Of a DNA stretch of 64,000 nucleotides, positions 33,232 to 41,524 are shown piece by piece (position 1 is the stretch's first letter; each line of letters begins with the position of its first letter). The DNA is taken from contig JBQTJI010000013.1 of the NCBI GenBank assembly GCA_052387255.1, positions 43,940 to 107,939 on the forward strand. The letters run 5' to 3'. The translations under genes and the position numbers were made by a program. The notes below the pieces were generated by a model. That model did no database searches. It saw nothing but the letters and a program-made list of their open reading frames with translations, and was not told where the DNA came from. The DNA comes from JBBQXK01 sp052387255. GTDB lineage: Bacteria > Pseudomonadota > Alphaproteobacteria > Rhodobacterales > Rhodobacteraceae.

Positions 33232-34053
33232 TTACTGCTGATTTTGCGACTGGCCGGCGGTGACGCGCACGGTGACGTCCATTTCTTCGGCCCCCGGCCC
33301 CCGCGCCGTGCCCCGGATCGGGGCGGCGTCCTGCGCATCCAGGCCCGACCCCAGCCGGATATAGCGCGCGTCGGGGCAGCAGCGGTTCGCCGGGTCGAAC
33401 CCGATCCAGCCGAGGCCCTCCAGCCAGATCTCGGCCCAGGCGTGCGCCGCGTCATGCGCCGCCCCGTCCGCATCGGCCAGAAGATAGCCCGAGACATAGC
33501 GCGCAGGCATCCGCATCTCGCGCGCCATGGCGATCAGGGCATGCGCCTGGTCCTGGCAGACGCCCTCGCCCAGGGCCAGGGCCTCGGCGGCGGTGGTGGC
33601 GGCGCGGGTCGATCCGGGGGTGTAGGCAATGGCGTCGCTGACCGCCCCGGACATCGCATGCGCGGAGGACAGCGGCTCGCCCGCCACCCGCACCGACGCG
33701 GCCAGGGCTGCAAGGGCGGCATCGGCCCGCGACACGGATGTGCTGGCCAGATAGGCCATCGGCGGCACGCTTTCGCGGTGGCCCTTCAGCATGCCTGCCA
33801 GATCGGTGGTCTCGACCACGCCCTGAACGGTCACGGTCACCTCGGCGACCGGCCCCTGCACCGTCCAGCCCTGCACCCAGTCGCCCGCCCCGTCGCGGAA
33901 CCCCCCGCCACGCTGCCCGCCCGAGACGGTGACCTCCCACGATTGCACCCGCTGTCCGTCAAAGACCGACGGCTGCAGGCGGTGGCTCTGGACCACGCCG
34001 CGCACCGGCGTGGCATAGCGGTACGCCGTCACATGATCGACCGTCAGCCACAT
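33232..34053 (-). CDS. transglutaminase-like protein of the ATP-grasp/alpha-E/Anbu cluster
   Basis: 273-residue cytosolic transglutaminase-fold protein. An N-terminal beta domain (MWLTVDHVTAYRYATPV) is followed by the papain-like core with Cys166 in GEGVCQDQAHAL, His204 in DAAHAWAEIWL and Asp220 in WIGFDPAN, a complete Cys-His-Asp triad. Activity as a peptidase or amide-forming enzyme is inferred. The ATG at 34053 overlaps the TGA of the alpha-E gene (TGATG), so the two are coupled. Domain order and context match the bacterial amidoligase-type gene neighbourhoods with circularly permuted ATP-grasp proteins. Confidence 0.92.
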   Translation of the reverse strand: MWLTVDHVTAYRYATPVRGVVQSHRLQPSVFDGQRVQSWEVTVSGGQRGGGFRDGAGDWVQGWTVQGPVAEVTVTVQGVVETTDLAGMLKGHRESVPPMAYLASTSVSRADAALAALAASVRVAGEPLSSAHAMSGAVSDAIAYTPGSTRAATTAAEALALGEGVCQDQAHALIAMAREMRMPARYVSGYLLADADGAAHDAAHAWAEIWLEGLGWIGFDPANRCCPDARYIRLGSGLDAQDAAPIRGTARGPGAEEMDVTVRVTAGQSQNQQ

Positions 34054-35003
34054 CAGCGCGCATCCCCGCTCAGATAGACTTCGTGGATCACGCCCGCCAT
34101 GTTCGCCGTCTCGCGGATGAAGCGGGACAGGAACTCGTGCAGGCCTTCCTCGAAAATGTCCTCGGTCCGCAGTTCGGCCAGTTCGGCCATCAGGTTGCGC
34201 GCCACGTCCTGCGCCCGCGTGCGGTGGCGATAGATGCGGCACAAGCGGTCGAGGTGCTGGTTCGCGCCCTCGGCACAGGTGATCAGCGACCGGGGGCATT
34301 GCGGGTTCAGGATCAGGAAATGCGCGATCTTGGCCGCCGTCACCTCGCCCCCGACCGCCCAGTGGAACGCCCGGTGCGACCCCATGGCGCGCAGCAGCGT
34401 GGTCCACTGATAGTTGTCCAGACCCGAGCCCACGAAATCGAGCGAGGGCAGCAGCACATAATACTTGACGTCGATCAGCCGCGCGGTGTTGTCGGCACGT
34501 TCCAGATAGTAGCCGAGGTTCAGGAAATCCCAGCCGTCATTGCGCAGGTGCGTGGCATCGGTGGCACCGCGCAGCAGGGCGGTGGTGCGCATCGTCCATT
34601 CGGTCAGGCGCGACTGCGGCAGTTCGCTGCGCGGCATGCGTTCCAGCGTCTTCAGTTCCTGGAACGCGGTGTTCAGCGCATCCCACATCTGCGTGGTCAG
34701 CGCGGTGCGCACGATGCGCCCGTTCTCGCGTGCGGCGGTAATGCAGGATGCCACCGACGACGGGTTGTCGCGGTCAAAGAACAGGTGGCTTTCGATGTTG
34801 CGCTGGATCGGGTCGCCGTATTTCTTGCCAAAGGCCACCGCCGTGCCCGCCGCGCGCAAGAGGCTGTCCCATTCGTTGCGATAGCCGTGCGCCGACGGGA
34901 TCAGCGCGATCCGCGCCCCCACCTCCAGCAGCCGCGCGGCAGTTTCGGCGCGCTCCATGTAGCGGGCGATCCAGTACAGGTTGTCGGCGGTCCGGCTCAG
35001 CAT
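34053..35003 (-). CDS. alpha-E domain protein
   Basis: 316-residue all-helical protein of the alpha-E family (formerly DUF403). It starts MLSRTADNLYWIARYMERAE, the hallmark first helix. It continues FFDRDNPSSVASCITAARENGRIVR in outline near residue 75, GYYLERADNTARLIDVKYYVLLP near residue 165 and IETANMAGVIHEVYL-like at the end. It has no catalytic motif of its own and is found fused or adjacent to permuted ATP-grasp enzymes, where it probably acts as a partner. A palindromic repeat element (35031-35173) separates it from the ATP-grasp gene. The stop overlaps the transglutaminase start. Confidence 0.92.
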   Translation of the reverse strand: MLSRTADNLYWIARYMERAETAARLLEVGARIALIPSAHGYRNEWDSLLRAAGTAVAFGKKYGDPIQRNIESHLFFDRDNPSSVASCITAARENGRIVRTALTTQMWDALNTAFQELKTLERMPRSELPQSRLTEWTMRTTALLRGATDATHLRNDGWDFLNLGYYLERADNTARLIDVKYYVLLPSLDFVGSGLDNYQWTTLLRAMGSHRAFHWAVGGEVTAAKIAHFLILNPQCPRSLITCAEGANQHLDRLCRIYRHRTRAQDVARNLMAELAELRTEDIFEEGLHEFLSRFIRETANMAGVIHEVYLSGDAR

Positions 35004-35030
35004 CGCATGCACCTTGGTCGCAGGGATCGC

Positions 35031-35173
35031 CCCCTCACCCCATCCCTCTCCCCCGAGGGGAGAGGGGGGTGCCCAGCCCCCGCCACCGCGCCCGTGGCGA
35101 CGGTTGCCGCAGGCGCACCCGCGCGGCCAGAGTGCCTCCCTCTCCCCTCGGGGGAGAGGGGTGGGGTGAGGGG
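35031..35173. repeat. 143-bp palindromic element inside the Anbu operon
   Basis: Two 36-bp arms, 35031-35066 and 35138-35173, are inverted copies with a single mismatch (CCCCTCACCCCATCCC... versus its complement). The left arm itself contains the 16-bp self-complementary core CTCCCCCGAGGGGAG. The 71-bp centre is GC-rich with no gene. It fills almost all of the 193-bp gap between the ATP-grasp and alpha-E genes. It resembles the short mobile palindromic repeats found between proteobacterial genes and would fold into a long mRNA hairpin. Confidence 0.85.
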
Positions 35174-35196
35174 AAGGCGGGACCGAACCTGATCGC

Positions 35197-36609
35197 TCAT
35201 TCCGCCAGCACCCAGGTATCCTTGACACCCCCACCCTGCGACGAGTTCACCACCAGGCTGCCGTCCTTCAGCGCCACCCGCGTCAGTCCCCCCGGCACCA
35301 GTTCGATGCGTTCCCCCACCAGGCAATAGGGCCGCAGGTCCACGTGCCGGGGCGCGATGCCCTCTTCCACAAAGGTCGGCGTGGTCGACAGCGCCAGCGT
35401 CGGCTGGGCGATGTAGTTGCCGGGATTGCCGACGATGCGGGCGCGGAAATCCTCGATCTCCGCCTTCGACGACTTCGGCCCGACCAGCATGCCGTAACCG
35501 CCCGAGCCATGCACCTCTTTCACCACCAGTTCGGACAGGTGTTCCAGCACGTACTTCAGGTCGTCCAGCTTGCCGCACTGCCAGGTCGGCACGTTCTTGA
35601 GGATCGGCTCCTCGCCCAGATAGAAGCGCACCATCTCGGGGACAAAGGTGTAGACCGCCTTGTCGTCCGCCACCCCCGCCCCCGGCGCGGAACAGATGCT
35701 GACGCCGCCCGAACGATAGACATCCATCAGCCCCGGCACCCCCAGCATCGAATCGGGGCGGAAGCACAAAGGGTCGATGAAGGCGTCGTCGATCCGGCGG
35801 TAGATCACGTCCACCCGGCGCGGCCCTTCGGTGGTGCGCATCCAGACGAACTCGCCCTCGACGAACAGATCCTGCCCCTCGACCAGTTCGATGCCCATCA
35901 GGTCGGCCAGGAACGAATGTTCGTAGTAGGCGGAATTGAAGTGGCCCGGCGTCAGGATCACCACCACCGGCTCGCCGTCGCACTTCGCGGGCGCGACCGA
36001 GGCCAGCGTCCGGCGCAGGATTTCAGGATAGCTCTCGACCGGGGCAATCCGGTTCTGGCGGAACAGGTCGGGGAACATCCGCATCATGATCTCGCGGTTT
36101 TCCAGCATGTAGCTGACGCCGCTCGGCGTGCGGCAGTTGTCCTCGAGCACGAAGAAATCCTCGGGGCCGGTGCGCACCAGATCAATCCCCACGATGTGGC
36201 TGTACACCCCCTTCGGCGGCACGATGCCCGTCACCGCCTTTTCGTAGGCCCCGTTGCGATAGACCAGTTCCGCCGGGATGCGCCCCGCCCGGATGATCTC
36301 GCCCCGGCCATAGACATCGACCAGAAAGGCGTTCAGCGCCCGCGACCGCTGCTTGATGCCCCGCTCCAGCCGCGCCCATTCCATCGCGGTGAACACGCGG
36401 GGGAACATGTCGAAGGGGATCAGCCGGTCGGGATCGCCGCCCTCGCCATAGACCGCAAAGGTGATGCCGATGCGGCGGAACAGCGCCTCGGCCTCGGCCT
36501 GTTTCATCTGGCGCAGCTCGGCCGGCATGGCGCGCATCCAGTCCTCCAGCCGCGCATAGGGCGCACGCACCTGGCCGTCCTGGAACATCTCGTTGAAATG
36601 GGTGGTCAC
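35197..36609 (-). CDS. circularly permuted type 2 ATP-grasp protein
   Basis: 470-residue cytosolic enzyme of the family once named DUF404/DUF407. It contains DGQVRAPYARLEDWM at the N-terminus, HIVGIDLVRTGPEDFFVLEDNCRTPSG in outline near residue 140, VVVILTPGHFNSAYYEH near residue 210, SICSAPGAGVADDKAVY near residue 305, VVKEVHGSGGYGMLVGP near residue 365 and HVDLRPYCLVGE near residue 425. These are standard ligand and ATP motifs. It is predicted to join an amino group to a carboxylate with ATP; the product is unknown. The GTG at 36609 is used, with AAGGGGG upstream. The partner alpha-E and transglutaminase genes follow. Confidence 0.93.
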   Translation of the reverse strand: MTTHFNEMFQDGQVRAPYARLEDWMRAMPAELRQMKQAEAEALFRRIGITFAVYGEGGDPDRLIPFDMFPRVFTAMEWARLERGIKQRSRALNAFLVDVYGRGEIIRAGRIPAELVYRNGAYEKAVTGIVPPKGVYSHIVGIDLVRTGPEDFFVLEDNCRTPSGVSYMLENREIMMRMFPDLFRQNRIAPVESYPEILRRTLASVAPAKCDGEPVVVILTPGHFNSAYYEHSFLADLMGIELVEGQDLFVEGEFVWMRTTEGPRRVDVIYRRIDDAFIDPLCFRPDSMLGVPGLMDVYRSGGVSICSAPGAGVADDKAVYTFVPEMVRFYLGEEPILKNVPTWQCGKLDDLKYVLEHLSELVVKEVHGSGGYGMLVGPKSSKAEIEDFRARIVGNPGNYIAQPTLALSTTPTFVEEGIAPRHVDLRPYCLVGERIELVPGGLTRVALKDGSLVVNSSQGGGVKDTWVLAE

Positions 36610-36735
36610 GCGGTGCTGCCCCCTTGCCTGCCGGTGGATGTTAATCCGCCGCCGTCGCGCGGGGAAAGGGGGGCTTTGCGCCTGCCGCCGGAAACCGCGA
36701 AAAACCGCCCGGAAAACGGGCATGCCGCCTGCGCG

Positions 36736-37410
36736 TCAGGCATAGACCCGGACCTGCGCCACGAAGAAAGTGCTTTTCAACTCGTCGGCCGACAGCGACC
36801 GCACGGCGGCGGGCTGCCCGATCGGCACCCAGGGGTCGCGCACGGTGATGTCGACGATGCCCTTGTTGTTGCCCTGCCGGTCGGTCAGATACGTCATCGC
36901 CGTCAGCAGCGTGGCATGGCCGAGCGCGCCGTTGATCAGCGGGAACCCGTTCGCCAGATCCCAGGCCACGGCCTGCGCGATGTTGGCGTTGGAAAGCCCC
37001 AGGGTCAGGTCCAGCAGGGGCTGCGACCAGGCCCGGAACCAGCGCCCGTCGTCGGCCTGCCAGTCGCGGTTGATGGTGCGGATCACCTCGGCCCCCGTCG
37101 CCGTGGCGCAGACATCGCGCCGCCCGAACAGCGCCTGCACGATGCGCTGCTGGTCGGCGATCATGAAGCCGGTGGTCGCGAACAGGCTCTGGATGTTGGC
37201 GGCCCAGCACCAGTAGCGGCACAGTTGCCCCGCCCCCTGCACATTGACCGAGGGCACGCCCACGGTGCAGCGCTGCACCCCGCCGGGGCCGGCCTCGGTG
37301 AACCCGGTGCAGACAAGACCCGCCTCTGCGGGCACGGCAAGCGCCGCCGCCCCGCCCGCCAGAAAGGCGCGGCGACCCAATCCCGGCCGAAGTCCGCCCA
37401 TTCCCGTCAC
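36736..37410 (-). CDS. Tat-exported papain-like cysteine peptidase (C39-like)
   Basis: 224-residue secreted protein. The twin-arginine-type leader (GLGRRAFLAGGAAALAVPAEA) is followed by a papain-like core with Cys68 in YWCWAANIQSLF, His165 in GALGHATLLTAM and an Asp near 182 in GIVDITVRDPW. Extra Cys residues (VCTGF, QRCTV, QLCRY, DVCAT) suggest disulfides. The GTG at 37410 has GGAG five bases upstream; the ATG at 37401 is an alternative. It is 126 bp upstream of the ATP-grasp gene in the same orientation and may be the first gene of the Anbu operon. It is divergent from the DNA exonuclease gene. Confidence 0.78.
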   Translation of the reverse strand: MTGMGGLRPGLGRRAFLAGGAAALAVPAEAGLVCTGFTEAGPGGVQRCTVGVPSVNVQGAGQLCRYWCWAANIQSLFATTGFMIADQQRIVQALFGRRDVCATATGAEVIRTINRDWQADDGRWFRAWSQPLLDLTLGLSNANIAQAVAWDLANGFPLINGALGHATLLTAMTYLTDRQGNNKGIVDITVRDPWVPIGQPAAVRSLSADELKSTFFVAQVRVYA

Positions 37411-37516
37411 GTCCACTCCGAAGCACGCCCTTGCCGCACAAGACCCCAGAACGGCCCTTCCTGCAACTGCCGCAGGCCCCCTTTGCCGCAAGTGTCATCG
37501 CGCTATGCTGTGATCC

Positions 37517-38533
37517 ATGGCCCGCGACCCCGTCCTGACCTTCACCGACCGCGGCATCTACTGCCCCGCAGGCGACTTCCACATCGACCCCTGGCGTCCC
37601 GTTGCCCGCGCCCTGGTGACGCACGGCCATTCCGACCACGCCCGCCCCGGCCACGCCGCCTATCTCGCCACGCACCAGGCCCTGCCGGTGATCCGCCACC
37701 GCCTTGGCCCCATCACCGCCGAGGGCATCGCCTATGGCGAGGCCCGGCGCATCGGCGCTGCGACCGTCAGCTTCCACCCCGCAGGCCATGTGCCGGGTTC
37801 GGCGCAGATCCGGGTCGAGGTGGCGGGCGAGGTCTGGGTCGTCTCGGGCGACTACAAGACCGAACCCGACGGGCTGTGCGAACCCTGGGACCCCGTCCCC
37901 TGCCACGCCTTCATCAGCGAATGCACCTTCGGCCTGCCGATCTTCCGCTGGCAGCCGCAGGCGCAGGTCATGGCCGACATCGCCCACTGGTGGGCCGCGA
38001 ACGCGGCGGCGGGCCGGGTCTCGGTCCTCGGGGCCTACAGCCTCGGCAAGGCGCAGCGCATCCTCGCGGCCCTGCCCCCGGTCGGCCCGATCCACACCCA
38101 TGACGCGGTCGAGACACCCACGCAGACCTTGCGCGACCAAGGCTATGCCCTGCCCGCCACGACGCCCGTCGCTGCCGGCAAGGTGCCCTCCACGGCGCTT
38201 GTCGTCGCCCCCCCCTCGGCGCTCGGCAGCCCCTGGGCCGCGCGCCTTGGACCCAACCCCGCGCAGGCCTTCGCCTCGGGCTGGATGGCGATCCGGGGCA
38301 TCCGGCGCAGGCGCGCGCTCGGCACAGGGTTCGTGCTGTCCGACCATGCCGACTGGCCCGGCATCAACACCGCCATCCGCGCCACCGGGGCGGACCGGGT
38401 GTTCGTCACCCACGGCTATACGGCGGTCTTCCGCCGCTGGCTGGAAACCCAGGGCTACGACGCCGCCGTCGTCGCCACCGAATACACCGGAGAGACCGCC
38501 GAACCCGCAGCGGACGAAAAGGTCACCGAATGA
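37517..38533 (+). CDS. ligase-associated DNA exonuclease (metallo-beta-lactamase/beta-CASP type)
   Basis: 338-residue cytosolic nuclease of the family that travels with LigC-type ATP-dependent ligases. The metal motif LVTHGHSDHARPGH lies near residue 36, VSFHPAGHVPGSAQI near residue 93, VVSGDYKTEPDG near residue 113, ISECTFGLP near residue 135, and FVLSDHADWPGI near residue 275. The stop overlaps the ATG of the ligase gene (ATGA). Predicted role is end processing in DNA repair. No Lhr helicase or PdeM phosphoesterase gene, the other usual members of this group, is adjacent. Confidence 0.92.
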   Translation: MARDPVLTFTDRGIYCPAGDFHIDPWRPVARALVTHGHSDHARPGHAAYLATHQALPVIRHRLGPITAEGIAYGEARRIGAATVSFHPAGHVPGSAQIRVEVAGEVWVVSGDYKTEPDGLCEPWDPVPCHAFISECTFGLPIFRWQPQAQVMADIAHWWAANAAAGRVSVLGAYSLGKAQRILAALPPVGPIHTHDAVETPTQTLRDQGYALPATTPVAAGKVPSTALVVAPPSALGSPWAARLGPNPAQAFASGWMAIRGIRRRRALGTGFVLSDHADWPGINTAIRATGADRVFVTHGYTAVFRRWLETQGYDAAVVATEYTGETAEPAADEKVTE

Positions 38534-40107
38534 ACCGCTTCGCCGCCCTGTTCGCAGCCCTCGACGGCACCACCAAGACCGGGGAAAAGATCGCCGCGCT
38601 TGCCGCCTATCTCCGCGACGCCCCCGAACCCGACCGGCTGTGGACCGTGGCCCTGCTGTCGGGCCGCCGCCCGAAGCGCGCGGTGAACTCGACCGACCTG
38701 CGCACCTGGGCGGCACAGGCGGCGGGCCTGCCCGACTGGCTGATGGAGGATTCCTATGCCGTCGCGGGCGATCTGGCGGAAACCATCGCGCTTGTGCTGC
38801 CCGCCACCACGACGACCACGGACCGCACCCTGTCCGACTGGATCGCCCTTCTGGCCAACCTGTCCGGCCAGCCGCCCGAGGCGCGCCGCGCCGCCGTCCT
38901 GGCCGCATGGGGCCAGCTTGGCGGCACCGAGCGCTTCCTGTTCAACAAGCTTCTGACCGGGGGCTTCCGCATGGGGGTCAGCCGGGGCCTGATGACGCGC
39001 GCCCTGGCGCAGGCCGCGGGGCGCGAGGAGACCGACATCGCGCACCGCCTGATGGGCGACTGGACGCCTGCCACCACCACCTGGGCCGCCCTGACCCAAG
39101 GCAGCGAAAACACCGCCGCCCGCCCCTACCCCTTTGCCCTGGCCTCGGCGCTGGACGACGGGCCGGAACCGCTCGGCGACCCCGCCGACTGGCGCGCCGA
39201 ATGGAAATGGGACGGCATCCGGGGCCAACTGATCGTCCGCGACGGGGCCTTCGCGCTGTGGTCGCGCGGCGAGGAACTGATCACCGACCGCTTCCCCGAA
39301 TTCGCGCCCCTGGCGCAGGCGCTGCCCCAGGGTGCCGTGATCGACGCCGAAGTGCTGGCCTGGGCCGCAGGACACCCGATGCCCTTCGCCGCCCTGCAGA
39401 CCCGCATCGCTCGCAAGACCGTGCCGAAAAAGCTGCTGGCCGAGGCCCCCGCGCACCTTCTGGCCTATGACCTCTTGGAATGGCAGGGCCGCGACATCCG
39501 CGCCGATCCCTTCGACACCCGGCGCGCCTTGCTCGATGCCCTCATGGCAACCCTTCCCTCCGGTGCGCCGCTCTCGGCCTCACCTTTGATCCCTTTCCCC
39601 GACTGGCCCGCCCTCGCCGCTACCCGTGCCCGGTCGCGCGACCATCACGCCGAAGGCATCATGCTGAAGCGCGGCCTCAGCCCCTATTTCACGGGGCGCA
39701 AGCGCGGCGACTGGTGGAAATGGAAGACTGACCCCTACCGTGTCGATGCCGTGATGGTCTATGCCCAGTCGGGCCATGGCCGCCGCGCGGACCTCTTCAC
39801 CGACTTCACCTTTGCCGTCCGCGACGGCGAGGCGCTCGTGCCCTTCGCCAAGGCCTATTCCGGCCTGATCGATGCCGAGTTTGTCGAAATCACGCGCTGG
39901 GTGAAATCCCACACGCTGGAACGCTTCGGCCCGGTCCGCCGCGTGCCGCCCGATCTGGTGTTCGAACTGGCGTTCGAGGGCATCCAGCGCAGCCCCCGCC
40001 ACAAGTCCGGCGTGGCGCTGCGCTTCCCCCGCATCGCCCGCTGGCGGCACGACAAACCGGCGTCCGAGATCGACACGCTGGACACCTTGCGCGCCCTTCT
40101 GCCCTGA
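38530..40107 (+). CDS. ATP-dependent DNA ligase (LigC/LigB-type repair ligase)
   Basis: 525-residue ligase. An N-terminal helical DNA-binding domain (residues 1-200) includes LLSGRRPKRAVNSTDLRTW and FLFNKLLTGGFRMGVS. The nucleotidyltransferase motif I is AEWKWDGIRGQLI with the adenylated Lys near residue 226, followed by LWSRGEELITDRFPE and VIDAEVLAW. The OB-domain motif VVEFAFEGIQ is seen as LVFELAFEGIQRSPRHKSGVAL near the end. It is coupled to the exonuclease and is probably used in repair rather than replication. Repeat copy B starts ten bases after its stop. Confidence 0.93.
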   Translation: MNRFAALFAALDGTTKTGEKIAALAAYLRDAPEPDRLWTVALLSGRRPKRAVNSTDLRTWAAQAAGLPDWLMEDSYAVAGDLAETIALVLPATTTTTDRTLSDWIALLANLSGQPPEARRAAVLAAWGQLGGTERFLFNKLLTGGFRMGVSRGLMTRALAQAAGREETDIAHRLMGDWTPATTTWAALTQGSENTAARPYPFALASALDDGPEPLGDPADWRAEWKWDGIRGQLIVRDGAFALWSRGEELITDRFPEFAPLAQALPQGAVIDAEVLAWAAGHPMPFAALQTRIARKTVPKKLLAEAPAHLLAYDLLEWQGRDIRADPFDTRRALLDALMATLPSGAPLSASPLIPFPDWPALAATRARSRDHHAEGIMLKRGLSPYFTGRKRGDWWKWKTDPYRVDAVMVYAQSGHGRRADLFTDFTFAVRDGEALVPFAKAYSGLIDAEFVEITRWVKSHTLERFGPVRRVPPDLVFELAFEGIQRSPRHKSGVALRFPRIARWRHDKPASEIDTLDTLRALLP

Positions 40108-40116
40108 CCGCTTCTT

Positions 40117-40163
40117 CTGTCCAGAAATATCCTCCGGGGGTCCGGGGGTGGAAAACCCCCGGC
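40117..40163 (+). repeat. interspersed 3'-flanking repeat, copy B
   Basis: CTGTCCAGAAATATCCTCC followed by GGGGGTCC and a GGGGGT/ACCCCC hairpin. It sits ten bases after the ligase stop in the same orientation. Same family as 26171-26220 and 17088-17139. Confidence 0.75.
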
Positions 40164-40218
40164 TCCGTGCCGCAAGGGCCGGCTTTGCAGAACCGGGATT
40201 GGTGCCATCCTGCGGCCC

Positions 40219-41457
40219 ATGCGCCTCATCCTCACCCTGTTCCTGATCCTTCTCGCCCCCGTGGCCCATGCCGGCAAGGTGGCGCTGGTCATCGGCAATT
40301 CGGCCTACGCCCACACCAGCGCCCTGCCCAATGCGGCCACCGACGCTGCCGACATGGCCGCACGGTTGCAGGGGCTGGGGTTCGACGTCCATGGCGGCAT
40401 CGACATGGACCGGCAGGCGACATTGCAGGCCGTCGACACCTTTTCGCGCGCGCTGTCCCCCGATGACCTGGCGCTGTTCTACTACGCGGGGCACGGCGTG
40501 CAGATCGGGACCGAGAACTACATCATCCCGACCGACGCGCGGGCCGCCGACGAGGTGTCGCTGACCGAGGCGTCGGTGCGCCTGCAGACCATCCTGCGCA
40601 CGATGGAACTGCGCGCCGACCGCCGCATCGTGATCCTTGATGCCTGCCGCAACAACCCGTTCGCGGTGGCTGTCGCCTCGCGCAGCGGCGGCGAACCGGC
40701 CCGGGGACTGGCCAAGGTCGAGGCCGGGGTCGGCAGCGACATCGCCTTTTCCACCCAGCCCGGTAACGTCGCGCTGGACGGCGACGGCCGGAACAGCCCC
40801 TTCACCGCCGCCCTTCTGACCCATATCCGCGAACCGGGCCTCGATATCCACGCGGTCATGCGCCGCGTCCGGGGCGATGTGGTGGCAGCCACCGGCGAGA
40901 CGCAGGTGCCCTGGGAAAATTCCTCGCTGGTGGACGAGGTGTTCCTTGCCGGGACCGACAGCCCCGCCGCCGCCCAACCAGCCTACGAGCCCCCGCCACC
41001 ACAGGCCACCGCGCAATACCACTACGTCGGCGGGCTCGACCCCAACGGCGACGGCTTTCTGGCGCTGCGCACCGGCACCTCCGGCAATGCGCAGCGCATC
41101 GCCAAGATGACCGAGGGCACCCCGCTGGACGTGCTGGGGTCCGAGGGGGCCTGGTACCAAGTCCGCCTGCTGGACGGGCGGACCGGCTGGGCGCATTCGA
41201 ACTGGATCGGCTGCTGCACCGGCGGCACCGCGCCCGCCCCCCGTGCCGAAGCCGCCTCTTGCGACAGCCTGTGGTACGAGCGCAACGCGATCTGGGCCGC
41301 CTACGGCTATTGCTTCACCTCGGCGCGCGGGCAGGCCGCCTTCGGCAACGACGGCTGCTTTCGCAACCAGGCGCAGGCGCAGGCCGCCATGTCGGGACAG
41401 GAGCGCGCCATGGTGGACCGCATCACGGCGACAGAGGCGGCGAACGGCTGTCGCTGA
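40219..41457 (+). CDS. secreted caspase-like (C14) peptidase with SH3b and YARHG-like domains
   Basis: 412-residue exported protein. A signal peptide (residues 1-18, LILTLFLILLAPVAHA) leads into a metacaspase/p20-like domain (KVALVIGNSAYAHT at 20-33). The catalytic dyad is His92 in YYAGHGVQIG and Cys143 in LDACRNNPF. A Pro-rich linker (250-265) precedes an SH3b domain (about 278-330, ending TGWAHSNWI). A small Cys-containing C-terminal unit resembles YARHG (CDSLWYERNAIWAAYGYCF). It likely acts in the periplasm or at the cell wall; caspases of this type prefer Arg/Lys substrates, but that is not shown here. It stands alone between the ligase and pepF-like genes. Confidence 0.9.
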   Translation: MRLILTLFLILLAPVAHAGKVALVIGNSAYAHTSALPNAATDAADMAARLQGLGFDVHGGIDMDRQATLQAVDTFSRALSPDDLALFYYAGHGVQIGTENYIIPTDARAADEVSLTEASVRLQTILRTMELRADRRIVILDACRNNPFAVAVASRSGGEPARGLAKVEAGVGSDIAFSTQPGNVALDGDGRNSPFTAALLTHIREPGLDIHAVMRRVRGDVVAATGETQVPWENSSLVDEVFLAGTDSPAAAQPAYEPPPPQATAQYHYVGGLDPNGDGFLALRTGTSGNAQRIAKMTEGTPLDVLGSEGAWYQVRLLDGRTGWAHSNWIGCCTGGTAPAPRAEAASCDSLWYERNAIWAAYGYCFTSARGQAAFGNDGCFRNQAQAQAAMSGQERAMVDRITATEAANGCR

Positions 41458-41524
41458 CGCCTGCGGTCTTTCGCTTTCGTCCCGCAGGCCCTAGATGCAG
41501 GGGAAACAGCCAAGAGGTGCCGCG

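Noticed and set aside
31339..34077. 912-codon open frame on the plus strand
   Set aside because: It is antisense to Anbu, the tail-anchored protein and the transglutaminase, all of which have recognisable family or structural features.
35344..38103. 919-codon open frame on the plus strand
   Set aside because: It is antisense to the ATP-grasp and papain-like genes and then out of frame with the exonuclease. No motif.
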